Below, one piece after another: positions 1 to 9,455 of a stretch of 12,639 nucleotides of DNA. The stretch's first letter is position 1. Each line of letters opens with the position of its first letter. The stretch covers positions 1 through 12,639 of the forward strand of contig LVLI01000838.1 in the NCBI GenBank assembly GCA_001687465.1, given 5' to 3'. This DNA is from Halocafeteria seosinensis. Taxonomy: Eukaryota > Sar > Bigyra > Bicosoecida. Below the pieces are notes generated by a model. It was not told the DNA's origin. It searched no databases and worked only from the letters and a program-made list of their open reading frames with translations. The translations under genes were made by a program, and so were the position numbers.

Positions 1-3000
1 CTCTACGGTGGCGCGGGCGACTTGCCATCCGGGACGAACTCCCGGACTCATCACGAGTCTTCAAATAATAGTTCAAATTGTTCATTAGAATTTGGATCGT
101 AGTTTCCAGCCCTTCAGAGGTGAATGTCCGGCATTCTAGCTTGCTGCATATATGTAATATCCTTATTTGTGCAAATTGTCTAGGTACGTCTGGTCGGTTC
201 CTGTGCAATGATAAGAGCGCCCGCTTTAACGGTCGTACAGAATGAGCTACATTTCTATGTTAATGACAGATTCCTGCCGCTTCATTCCGGGATGAATACT
301 TTGGGAGCATTTTTAGCCTATCGATTCTTGCATCCTGCTACGTTTGGGGGTCTCTGCTGAAGAATTCGTGTTGGTTTGAAAGGCACGCGATTAACGTTCT
401 TCCACCACATTGTTGAAGGGCATGGAGGAGTACAGTTGTAGGAGTTGTACAATAACCTACGAATCGCTAGGCTACGATGCTCTTGCTATGTTGCACTTCC
501 AGGGGACTCTGGGTCCGCAGTTGTACACAATTGAACGTGGCCGGGAGCAAGACGTACAGGAATATTCGAGTGTGATGCCCCCTACCACACCAGATATGAG
601 AATCTTCTTAGTAGACTGACGAGTGAAGAGAAAAGTAAATCAGTCATTTATGTCAGCCATCTTTTCAGGAGGGTCAGCAAGTCGGAGTAGATTCATTAAA
701 CGAAAGGGTCCACAGGTGTTGGAAGAGAAAACCTCGCTCACCAGGACGACAATCACGAGGCGAGTTATGACTTTACACTCTTAGAAACTAAGAGAGGAAG
801 GAACGAGCGCGCAGAATCCAGCAGTTGAAGAAGGAATGGGCCGTCAACTCGACGAGGGAGAGCAAATAGGATCTAATTTGAGCGTAGACGTCGTTCAGCA
901 GACCGCAGCCACATCGCAGATCTGAGAAACACTATCTGAGCAGGCATATACATTAAAGACTGGTGAAGTGATCTGCTACAGAAGACATATGCTTGCATAG
1001 CATATAAGGCAATATCGACTTTGGAGTGGATACGTTATTCTTCGTGGCAACGCGCAACAGGAAAAACCAAGCTACAAACAAACAAGCACGAACATCCGGA
1101 TATTGTTTTTCCTTGCCGGTAAGAAAAAACAGAAAGGATGGATCGTTAGCTCCTGTGGAGTCTGACGTTCGCCCGGTAGTAAGTCCTACCGATCCACGAC
1201 GCCGAATGTACTATGGCGGTACGGCTTTATCATGAAACTTGAGAAGCAGTGTGTTTAATCGCAAGGCATTGAGTTTCCATGTTAGTAAGTTCTGGTGGGA
1301 TACGCCTGCCACTCTTCTTACATCCTTGGTGCCAAGTGCTTGCACCGCACTGCAAAGAAACTCGTCCGGGATTGATGAATGCATAGTTAGGCACAAAAGC
1401 ACAATGAACCCCTACAGGGGCGAATGGGGCCAATATGTTGCCTTCCGGTTATATTCCAGTTTGTCTGCAGGAAAATGCCATATGGCTCCTGGCGAACCAC
1501 ACCAGTGCAACAAGCTGGGAATACTGTGTAACTGTTCACTACTACCGGCAGAAACGTGCATGAATGTAGAGTAGTTTCGACCTTTCCATCAGGTTGACGG
1601 TAGCGCAGCCCAGCAGCCAGTCAGTGAGGAAGATGCAACAGTGGCTCAGGCGGTCTAGCTGGTATGACTGACTACTATGACACTGGGCCAGCGCATCGGA
1701 CTAGCAACAGCGGGAGGTCAATTTGTCGTAACTCACTCGGCTCTCGATGAGGCGCTTCAGCCACGAGACCAAACACACTGGCAAGAAAGTGAATATTCAG
1801 ACCGGTATCTTTCGATGAATACAAGTCCATCAATTCTTCTCTTGAATGCTTTGTTGCAGTAGTCAGTGTATGCCAGGGATGTGTAGGAATCGAGGCCTGC
1901 TTAAAGCGTTCGCTCTCGACACCGGTTAGGGTTTCCACAGTCCTCTGATAATAGTGGCCCTTGCGATGAGAAAGATGCACCATTGACGGACGATTCGCGT
2001 TCTACGTAGAGTGGTGGTAGATGGTTCTACTAATGGGGTGAAATATCATCAGAGGGAGTACCGTGCAGATCGTAGATGGCGAGCCAATGGAAAACGCTTC
2101 TTGGATGGGAAACTTTCAGCGTAGCCTGTAGTTGCTGTAATGTTGCTAGCTGGATTGTCGATATTCAGAACCGTTGTATTTTGGTAGACCACGTCGCGGG
2201 CGATATCGCAGTTTGGCGATGTTGATTACCCACAATTCAGAGTGTGTTTAAGAGCTTGGACTCGACTTTAATGTCTATGCGGGTTCGGTTTCTGCGCTCC
2301 CCGAGGAACCTCGTGTTTCGTGCGGGATACAAGCACGTATTTCTTTCAATAGCTGACTGGTTCTATTGGAAACTGAAGGTGTATCTACGCCCGACGCTGA
2401 ACGGTTAAGGATATTGAATGTATCCTTACGTGAATATAACGGAATCAAAGTTACCGGAGATCCAGAGCTTACCAATACAGATGCTTTGCAATATCAAACC
2501 GTACACACTCTGCATGGAGATCCATGCGGAACGATTGAAAATTGCATCCTTGTGTCGTCGTGGAGATCCCTTTCAAGCTGCTCATGGCTTTTCCACGGTG
2601 GTTCGACTCAGGTTTTAGACTCGATGGCATGGGGTAGAACTCCGACTCCTGCCCAGTGCACACGTAAAAGCAATAACCCGTTGAAACGCATATTCAGATA
2701 TATTCTTGGATTCGTGGCAGGAGTGTTTGAGATAGGTTTCCCTTCGAGTATTTCCAGCACCTGGGAAATGGAGAGGAGCCACAACTTTTTCTGGATCAAG
2801 CTACCCATAGAGATCGGACTCACTCCTACAGAGGCCAGCCACTGACAGTGGAGATACCTGGAACGACTCTACGCCATACAATAACTCGCACCTTGCTCTC
2901 TGCATAGGATGCCACGCGGATCTATCTCTTTTCGCTGGACCATTCGGGAAAATCAAGTAGGACGTCTCGCATTTTGGCAAAAGGGAACTACGCGAAAGCG

Positions 3001-3621
3001 GAAGAATTTAGCAAATCATTACCAACGTCTACGGTGGAACGTTGAGGGAACTCCCCAAAGAGAATTGAGGCCGACAAGCGTGTGATTCAGTTCGTAAACC
3101 AGAGAAGCACAGTACAATCGGTATAATGAAAAAGTAAATCCCGACTCTCCACAGAGAAAGTCATGGATTTGATAGTGGAGTAAGGAAGTCAGTGTTCACT
3201 TAACTTGATTAGCCGTATGCCGAGTGGTGATTTTGCGTGCCGGGAAATGAGGCCGCATGTGTTATTAAGCAGTACGTATCCGTACATGAAGGTTTCTGTA
3301 AACGATTTGCATGTGGATTGGATTGTACATATGGATAACGGACTGCTTTACAGCTTGTCTTCCACGGGGATCTTTAGCGCTGGTCTTGCAAACGGTGAAA
3401 TATGACGCGACAACACAGCATAGTGGCTCTCAGGCAGCAATACCGACAGCATCCCCCATCAAAACGAGTAGGAATGGTGTAGACCGAGGATTCTGCGATA
3501 AACGGTACAAATCAACAAAAGTTGGTTGTTATCAAAGGAAACCAAGTGAAATAATGTACACTGGGAAGTTGGATCCGAAACAGTGGGCTAAAGGAGCGAG
3601 GGGAACAAGCGTTGCTCGTGG
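1..3621. other. Region without recognisable genes
   Basis: I read both strands and found no frame longer than about 160 codons, no recognisable domain, no tRNA with matching arms, and no trace of the repeat-protein family found further right. The longest frame (2357-2845, plus) lacks an ATG near its start and resembles nothing I know. A small ATG frame at 422-619 (65 codons) and a minus-strand frame at 1675-1983 (102 codons) are within chance expectation. A 7-bp hairpin, TCCGGGA / TCCCGGA (28-34 with 40-46), is the only clear local structure. The stretch may be intergenic DNA or very old transposon remains. Confidence 0.5.
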
Positions 3622-3972
3622 CTACAGATGGTATCCTGCTAGTTTGGTCCTCTTTCTCCCCGTCATTCCTTCGCTTGCAGGTTGGCGAAGCGGGCCATCG
3701 TCTCTCATACTTTGGTGCTGTTTTCGCTGTTCGGTTCTCTTGCGTTGGAGTTCGGCCGATGCAGATTCTAGGCGTTCTTTTTCCGTAGTAGCCAGTTCAA
3801 AATAGGCCCCGTTAAATCGAACTTGGGCAGTCGCTATAATGGAAGAGCCAGGGATCTCTTGAAATTGCCCCGAATAGTATTCCAAGCAAGAGGATGAACG
3901 GGGATATTCCTTTTTCTCCAGCCAGCGAACGGGGAGGCTACTTTCATGAAGCGTTTCAGGGCTACGTACCTC
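3622..3972 (-). pseudogene. Possible coding remnant with coiled-coil-like segment (doubtful)
   Basis: A minus-strand frame of about 117 codons without a usable 5' ATG runs from a stop at 3973-3975 to a stop at 3622. Its middle part, FELATTEKERLESASAELQ and the charged residues after it, reads like a short charged helix or coiled coil, which is more protein-like than other frames nearby. It ends against the left edge of the satellite array, so it could be an exon or the cut remains of a gene. I recognise no family, and a chance open frame is quite possible. Confidence 0.18.
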
Positions 3973-5268
3973 GTTCTAATAAACCCATATGGTTCCTCGA
4001 GCGAAGCTCTGCGCATGACGCTACAGTCCGGTTTTGGGACAGAAGCGTCGAAAATGCCCAATTCCCCCATATGAAGTATACCCACCAAAACCATACCAGA
4101 AGCTCACTGGAGTTCATTGGACGTGTATTCAATCCAATTTCACTTGTACATTTGTAGAAAAGTATCTTGGTCCCTTGAGGAAAGCTCCGCGGATATCGCT
4201 ACAGTCCGCTTTTGGGACACAAGCGTTGAAAATGCCCAATACCCCTATATGAAGTATACCCACCAAAACCATACCTGAAGCTCACTGGAGTACATTGGAC
4301 GTGTATCCAACCCAATTTGACTTGTACACATGTATGGCAGTACAATGGTTCCTTGAGCGACGCTCCCCGGATGTCGCTACAGTCCCCGCTTTTGGGACAG
4401 AAGCGTTGAAAATGCCCACTACTCAACAGATGAAGTATATCCACCAAAACCATACCTGAAGCTCACAAGAGTTCATTGGACGTGTATTCAATCCTATTTC
4501 ACTTGTACATTTGTAGAAAAGTATCTTTGTTCCTTACGGGACGCTCCCCGGATATCGCTACAGTCCGCTTTTGGGACACAAGCGTTGAAAAGGCCAAATA
4601 CCCCTATATGAAGTATACCCACCAAAACCATACCTGAAGCTCACTGGAGTACATTGGACGTGTATTCAATCCAATTTCACTTGTACATTTGTAGAAAAGT
4701 ATCTTTGTTCCTTACGGGACGCTCCCCGGATGTCGCTACAGTCCGCTTTTGGGACACAAGCGTTGAAAAGGCCAAATACCCCCATATGAAGTATACCCAC
4801 CAAAACCATACCTGAAGCTCACTGGAGTTCATTGGACGTGTATCCAACCCAATTTGACTTGTACACATGTATGCCACTACAATGGTTCCTTGAGCGACGC
4901 CCACCGAATGTCGCTACAGTCCGGTTTTGGGACAGAAGCGTTGAAAATGCCCAATTCCCCCATATGAAGTATACCCACCAAAACCATACCAGAAGCTCAC
5001 TGGAGTTCATTGGACGTGTATTCAATCCAATTTCACTTGTACATTTGTAGAAAAGTATCTTGGTCCCTTGAGGAAAGCTCCGCGGATATCGCTACAGTCC
5101 GCTTTTGGGACACAAGCGTTGAAAATGCCCAATACCCCTATATGAAGTATACCCACCAAAACCATACCTGAAGCTCACTGGAGTTCATTGGACGTGTATT
5201 CAATCCAATTTCACTTGTACATTTGTAGAAAAGTATCTTTGTTCCTTGAGGAAAGCTCCGCGGATATC

Positions 5269-5300
5269 GCTACAGCCGGCGACAGAAACGTCGACAAGGC
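5269..5300. repeat. Rearranged segment of satellite monomer 8
   Basis: After a class B linker, the expected TCCGCTTTTGGGACACAAG is replaced by CCGGCGACAGAAACGTCGAC, 6 bp shorter overall. The GACAGAA and CGTCG parts match the class A body of monomer 1, so the segment looks like a recombinant between classes with a small deletion. It lies about 50 bp from the telomere-like block, so both may come from one repair event. Confidence 0.6.
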
Positions 5301-5347
5301 CCAATACCCCCATATGTAGTATACCCACCAAAACCATACCTGAAGCT

Positions 5348-5361
5348 CCCTAACCCTAACC
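5348..5361. repeat. Interstitial telomere-like repeat (CCCTAA type) inside satellite monomer 8
   Basis: CCCTAACCCTAACC gives two and a third units of CCCTAA, the complement of TTAGGG. It replaces about 11 bases of the satellite consensus (ACTGGAGTTCA between GAAGCTC and TTGGACG) with 15 bases; the other eight monomers have normal sequence here. TTAGGG is the telomere unit of animals, many fungi and several protists including diatoms. The substitution resembles telomeric repeats captured at a healed break. With so few units, chance cannot be fully excluded. Confidence 0.6.
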
Positions 5362-5613
5362 TTTTGGACGTGTATCCAACCCAATTTGACTTGTACACAT
5401 GTATGCCAGTACAATGGTTCCTTGAGCGACGCTCCCCGGATGTCGCTACAGTCCCGTTTTGGGACAGAAGGGTTGAAAATGCCCACTACTCAACAGATGA
5501 AGTATACCCACCAAAACCATACCCGAAGCTCACTAGAGTTCATTGGACGTGTATTCAATCCAATTTCACTTGTACACTTGTAGAAAAGTATCTTCGTTCC
5601 TTGAGTGAAGCTC

Positions 5614-6766
5614 AAAGAAGCAGTTTCCAAGACCGAAAAGTTGCAAGCAGACAGTTGCAGCAGTAGTGGTGGGAGCCCAAGCCACAGCGCCTGACAAAGA
5701 AGCAAGACCCACAAAAGGATGCTACTGGAACTACAGTGGTAATGCACCAAGTACCTAGGCGTCGAAATATTAAGGAACCAAAGCCGCTCCGACGGACGAC
5801 AAAATTCTAGTGGCGCCCCAAGGCAACTTTTCGTGGCACACAACGATTCCTGGCTTTCCCTCCCGCTATCAAAACCCTTGCAAGCTCTGCCGGCACAAAT
5901 ACCGGTAGCTAAAAGCCGATAAAGGGAGTATTGCGTCACTGGGGTATGGCTTAAATACTAAGTCTACCCTCAAATACACAGAGTCCCATGTCCGTGCAGG
6001 GCAACGCAAGGTTGTACAACAACACGAATATCATCAGTGTATCATGTTATTGTGTTAACTGGTTACAGTGTGCACGCAGCGAAGGGCTAGCATCAACAAA
6101 GTCGTTGAGCCACATACACACACACACATGTGACAGATAGCCCACGTACAGCATCAGTCCCGTCAGCCAGTACCACAATTAGGAATAACAATGGCCACAA
6201 GTCGAAAGCCAAGTAATCGCAAGCAGCCGGCATGTGCGGCGCAAGCGGCAACGGGACATCACTCGAAGTATGCCAGCCCCCGGCTGAAGTGACTAGTGCT
6301 ATACTGCATTCGTAGTGTGCTAAGCTACCTTCTGTGGGTATTCTGAGCCAGCAAGCAAAGTATGCTAAACCGGTTGGAGCTTTAATGTAATCATGGGGAC
6401 CTAATTTAGCTTCTATGGGCCTTCGAAGCGACGTGGTTGGTTGTTGGTGTTGGTCCGTCTCCGTGAAACTTTCGTAAGCTCCCAGAAGCCCAAGTATGCG
6501 CACCGGGTAAGATATGTGCGTTCTACGAACTTGTCTCATTTAAGTCTGCAAATCAGACCATTCATCTGCCATGACAAACCACTGTACACTCACTTGCTTC
6601 ATAGAGGTTTCCTTCACAGCATTATCATACCAACGTCTTGGATTGCGCTACAGCAGCTTCCGCAGCTTCCCCATGCCGCGTATATGCATCTCTTCCACTG
6701 CTCCATCGGTTTCACCGAGTATAATGTTCGCTCAAATTGCGTCACATCATTGAAATCAGCCATCCT
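5614..6766. other. Gene-poor stretch between the satellite and paralogue 1
   Basis: No gene could be supported. The longest ATG frame is on the minus strand at 6093-6539 (148 codons) and has one hydrophobic stretch (LWPLLFLIVVLA), but no recognisable domain and only one frame of that size, which chance could give. A short (AC)n tract lies at 6116-6128. No sequence matches the missing second half of repeat III or the Ser/Thr-rich stalk, so the lost end of paralogue 1 did not simply move here. Confidence 0.5.
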
Positions 6767-6810
6767 CAACCGGGACATCAGCCCGGTTGCCGGTAGCCGG
6801 CACCATGGTG
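6767..6810. repeat. Cluster of GC-rich hairpins next to the truncation point of paralogue 1
   Basis: Three structures abut or overlap. CAACCGGG (6767-6774) pairs with CCCGGTTG (6782-6789) over a 7-base loop. TGCCGG (6788-6793) pairs with CCGGCA (6797-6802) over TAG. CACCATGGTG (6801-6810) is a perfect palindrome. A further CAACCGGC (6841-6848) could compete for the CCGGTTG arm and overlaps the stop codon of paralogue 1. The patch is more GC-rich than its surroundings. It could be a transcript 3'-end structure, the terminal part of a mobile element, or a fragile site linked to loss of the gene's 3' part. Confidence 0.5.
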
Positions 6811-6840
6811 GGCTCCTGGTGGGGACGATCCGTGCCGTGG

Positions 6841-9243
6841 TCAACCGGCTAAAATGGGTGCCGCTGCCACTTCCCCTTCTTTTCTCTGGTGCGTCCAATG
6901 GGTGTAAATTGGTGACGGCATGTGCTTCATTCCGATTTCCGACGAATCTTCGCCACGACGTCCAAAGATATAGCTTGTGGATTTGATCTGAAAATTCGTG
7001 AGGGAGAACTCCGTATATTCAAAGGGAATCGGTATATCATACAGAGCGTAATGTCCAACATTATTTCCTGTCGCCACTGTATATGGCTTCACTTGGTGGA
7101 TAAATCCAGACTTCTCAACCTTCCCTTCCGATGTAAGTGTCGCATTCAGGAAATTCTTGGCTATGTCTTGTGTGATTTCAGTAAAGCCGTTTCGACACCG
7201 TGTCCAGAAAGCGGTCTCGCGACTTTTATCGAAAGGATCAATTAAGTGAGTCTCCTCATCCCGGACTGGTCCATCGAAAGGATCTATCAGGTATGTTCCA
7301 TCCTGGGGATCCTCGTCACAGCTTCGATATACAACGCTGTCTATCGAATCATTTCGGACCCAAATAGAGCCTTGCCACCAAATCCATCCTTCATTTTGTC
7401 GGCCGCTTTCTCCCCAGTGAAGACGAAACACGTTGGAGTAGGTTGCATTGAAAATCAATCCGCTTCCAACAAATCTGTATATGCCTGCGTGCGACTCAAT
7501 GCTTTGATACCGACCGTAACTCGTTGCCGGTCCACTCTCAAGTGGACTGCCAAACGCAAAATCTCCGCGGCTGTGAGCTACGGTCTTCTGATCCCACTGG
7601 GTGTAAAATTTCCCGTGCAAAATTTCAGACGTATTAACTGAGTCCCCCAACTTATAAGAACTTGATCTAATATTAAAATCGTCAAGAAAGAATTGAGTGT
7701 ATCCTAATGGTATTGGAATGTCAAAGTGTGCAAAATGCCCTTGGCCGGCAACGGTAAACGGTCTCCGTCCATTAATGAACCCCGCTTTCTCCACATCTCC
7801 TTCGTAACTAAGGGTAGCGTTAAGAGCATCGTTTGCAATTTGTTGAGTGATTTCCATAAAGCCGTTCCTGCAGCGGGTTCGAAATGCTGTGCTGAGGCCA
7901 TCTCCGACAGGATCAATCCAGTAGACTCCATCCTGTGGAACGAGTTCACACCTCCTGTACACTGCGTCTCTTGGAGGTCGATTTCGCACCCAAATAGATC
8001 CGCTCCACCAGGCCCAACCTTCCTGTTGGGAACCTTGCTCTCCCCACAGGAGTCGAAACGAATCTGACTGGAGGACACGAAATATGTCCCCACTTCCAGC
8101 AAACCTGTAGATACCATCGTGTGATTCTATGATTTGGTATCTCGCGAAACTCGTGACAGGTCCATGTTCCTCCGGAGATCCAAAGGCGAAATCTCCAACG
8201 TTGAACACCATCACCTCAGGCATCCATTCCTCGTAAAATTCGCCAGTACGAGATTCCCCCGTCCGCCGTATATCCGATGTATCGGACGTTCCGCTCATGT
8301 AGGAAGTCGCTCTGAGGTGGAACTCCTCTAGGTAAAATTCTGTGTACCCAAAAGGGATCGGAATATCATAGTGAGCATAATGGCCCCCGTCGCCATCGAC
8401 CGTATATGGCCGCTTTCCATCAATGAAACCCGACTCTTCAACATTTCCTTTCCAACTCAGTGTGGCATTCAAAAACTGCTTTGCTATGGTTTGGGTGATT
8501 TCCGTAAAACCGTCTTTGCAACGCGTCCAGAAGGCAGTTTCATTATCCTGGGTTTCCCAAGGGTCAATCAAGTATACTCCATCCCCTGGGACAACATCAC
8601 AACTTTGATAGATACTTGCATTCTTAGTCGAATTCTCATTTTCTTTTACGTCGGGGACACTTGTGGTATTGGCATAGAAACTCACAGTGATATGATACGA
8701 AGCGCACTCCTGCGGGCTCAGCGTTCTCCCTTGCTTCAACGACAAAGTCCCATTCCAATACGTTGTGGTTCTATGGTCTTCATTTCCATCCTCCAAAGGA
8801 AGAGAGTACCATGTCTGTTGGTGCCCAAGTTTGAAAGGGTGGTCATCTCCATGCGAGAGATCCGCATTGCAGGTTCTTCCAGAGCTCGCTGTCCCATTCT
8901 CTCTCACTGATTCAAGCTCAAACCATGCAATTGTCGACGAGCCATTTAATGCAGGAGTCCGAAAACTAGTTTGGAAAGTGTAAATAGGTGCATCAACGTC
9001 AAGTGGACGGAACACTTCATCCACCGCTAGTACCCTTACGTTGGGGGCTGACGAATTACCTGTAGTGGTTGCGCAGACACTGTCTTCCCATGTCAAGTCG
9101 GTAATCTCATACATGTAATCTTCGGATCTTATGCTCCCCCATGATTCTTCAAGAAAGATCAGGAGGCATCCTAAGAGGACATAGGCGAAGAACTTTTGCT
9201 GTTGTTCGTGTTTGATGAGCGAGCGGAGGGGTCTCCCGGGCAT
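6841..9243 (-). CDS. Secreted N-glycosylated repeat protein, paralogue 1 (third domain truncated)
   Basis: Intronless 800-residue frame. I chose the ATG at 9243 (G at -3) because the upstream in-frame GTG is not a likely eukaryotic start. Residues 1-36 form a signal peptide: a basic n-region, then the hydrophobic core FFAYVLLGCLLIFL (18-31). Residues 37-211 are a unique N-terminal region. Repeat I spans 212-428, repeat II 429-638 and repeat III 639-800. Each repeat shows, in order, YxxC, DGxYxIDP, a second Cys in (T)RC(R/K)(N/D)GF, the sequon LNATL, and (Y/F)DIPIPxxYTxF; repeats I and II continue with GDFAFGSP, a GIYRF motif, FRLxWG and EGWxWWxGSIWVRN. The paired Cys probably form a disulfide in each repeat. 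About a dozen N-x-S/T sequons point to passage through the secretory pathway. Repeat III stops after YTHWTH, and a short unrelated tail ends at TGA; the second half of the domain and the stalk seen in paralogue 2 are missing. The family is not recognised. An extracellular or surface role is inferred from the signal peptide and sequons. Confidence 0.92.
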   Translation of the reverse strand: MPGRPLRSLIKHEQQQKFFAYVLLGCLLIFLEESWGSIRSEDYMYEITDLTWEDSVCATTTGNSSAPNVRVLAVDEVFRPLDVDAPIYTFQTSFRTPALNGSSTIAWFELESVRENGTASSGRTCNADLSHGDDHPFKLGHQQTWYSLPLEDGNEDHRTTTYWNGTLSLKQGRTLSPQECASYHITVSFYANTTSVPDVKENENSTKNASIYQSCDVVPGDGVYLIDPWETQDNETAFWTRCKDGFTEITQTIAKQFLNATLSWKGNVEESGFIDGKRPYTVDGDGGHYAHYDIPIPFGYTEFYLEEFHLRATSYMSGTSDTSDIRRTGESRTGEFYEEWMPEVMVFNVGDFAFGSPEEHGPVTSFARYQIIESHDGIYRFAGSGDIFRVLQSDSFRLLWGEQGSQQEGWAWWSGSIWVRNRPPRDAVYRRCELVPQDGVYWIDPVGDGLSTAFRTRCRNGFMEITQQIANDALNATLSYEGDVEKAGFINGRRPFTVAGQGHFAHFDIPIPLGYTQFFLDDFNIRSSSYKLGDSVNTSEILHGKFYTQWDQKTVAHSRGDFAFGSPLESGPATSYGRYQSIESHAGIYRFVGSGLIFNATYSNVFRLHWGESGRQNEGWIWWQGSIWVRNDSIDSVVYRSCDEDPQDGTYLIDPFDGPVRDEETHLIDPFDKSRETAFWTRCRNGFTEITQDIAKNFLNATLTSEGKVEKSGFIHQVKPYTVATGNNVGHYALYDIPIPFEYTEFSLTNFQIKSTSYIFGRRGEDSSEIGMKHMPSPIYTHWTHQRKEGEVAAAPILAG
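7228..7284. repeat. In-frame 45-bp duplication inside repeat III of paralogue 1
   Basis: ATCGAAAGGATC occurs at 7228-7239 and again at 7273-7284, exactly 45 bp (15 codons) apart, producing two LIDPFD motifs in a row where repeats I and II have one. The third domain of paralogue 2 has a comparable doubling (LLNPF then LIDPL, 8 codons apart, near 11,798-11,824). The insertion therefore probably predates the gene duplication and marks domain III as a distinct type. Confidence 0.7.
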
Positions 9244-9379
9244 TGCAGCACACAGCACTGTAGGTAGGTAGTATAGAGCGACGCCTGTACTGTCATAAAG
9301 TAGAATGAATCTAGAAGGATGACAGCAAGTAAGTAGTGGGAGCAGGTAGCTCTGTGTGAATCATAGCCGCACGGGACGG

Positions 9380-9395
9380 CCGCAGTAACTCACAC
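9380..9395 (-). promoter_or_regulatory. Candidate promoter element, copy upstream of paralogue 1
   Basis: CCGCAGTAACTCACAC on the plus strand (GTGTGAGTTACTGCGG in the direction of transcription) lies 137 bp upstream of the ATG at 9243. An identical 16-mer lies upstream of the pseudogene. A GTGTGA just to its left (about 9,356) forms an inverted pair with the TCACAC in the element, an arrangement seen at both copies. The distances to a homologous Asp codon in the two units are 260 and 247 bp. No TATA box is obvious. The regulatory role is inferred from conservation and position only. Confidence 0.4.
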
Positions 9396-9455
9396 TGAGT
9401 CTCACAGCGCCGTTCAGTTGAAGAATCGTCAAAAACTGAGTGGTCCAGCGTGACA

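Larger units (their letters stand above)
3992..5613. repeat. Tandem satellite array, nine monomers of about 178 bp in two classes
   Basis: The core ACCAAAACCATA recurs at 4084, 4262, 4443, 4621, 4799, 4977, 5155, 5327 and 5510, at intervals of 178, 181, 178, 178, 178, 178, 172 and 183 bp. Linkers between cores fall into two classes. Class A carries CCAACCCAATTTGAC and ACACATGTATG; class B carries TCAATCCAATTTCAC and ACATTTGTAGAAAAG. Their order after the nine cores is B A B B A B B A B, giving a three-monomer higher-order period of about 535 bp. Class A linkers are followed by GGGACAGAAG and class B linkers by GGGACACAAG, with monomer 8 the exception. The array begins and ends in the same phase (GTTCCTCGAG at 3992, GTTCCTTGAG at 5596), so it is nine whole units. 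The period is not a multiple of three and each frame meets stops, so short reading frames inside it are by-products. The nucleosome-like length suggests a centromeric or subtelomeric type of satellite; this is inference. Confidence 0.95.

Noticed and set aside
2597-2612. GGTTCGACTC, resembling the tRNA T-arm and B box
   Set aside because: The bases on either side do not pair into a T stem, and no acceptor or anticodon arm fits upstream.
2357-2845. Plus-strand frame of about 160 codons
   Set aside because: It lacks an ATG at its start and shows no domain; its length is within chance expectation.
3992-5613. CRISPR array
   Set aside because: The repeats are contiguous 178-bp monomers, not short repeats separated by unique spacers, and no cas genes are present.
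3894-5666. Several short reading frames on both strands inside the satellite, some repeating the same peptide
   Set aside because: They recur only because the DNA repeats. The 178-bp period shifts the frame every unit and stops interrupt each copy, so no repeat protein is encoded.
5614-5938. Possible C-terminal end of a gene at the right edge of the array
   Set aside because: All plus-strand frames carry stops within about 60 codons and none resembles a known domain.
6116-6128. (AC)n microsatellite
   Set aside because: Only about six units; common background.
6093-6539. Minus-strand ATG frame of 148 codons with one hydrophobic stretch
   Set aside because: One frame of this length is expected by chance in a window of this size, and no domain or context supports it.
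6441-6986. Plus-strand frame of 181 codons
   Set aside because: It starts at TTG, overlaps the 3' end of paralogue 1 on the opposite strand, and has no recognisable domain.
9244-9258. Five-codon longer start (GTG at 9258) for paralogue 1
   Set aside because: Eukaryotic genes normally start at ATG, and the ATG at 9243 directly precedes a proper signal peptide.
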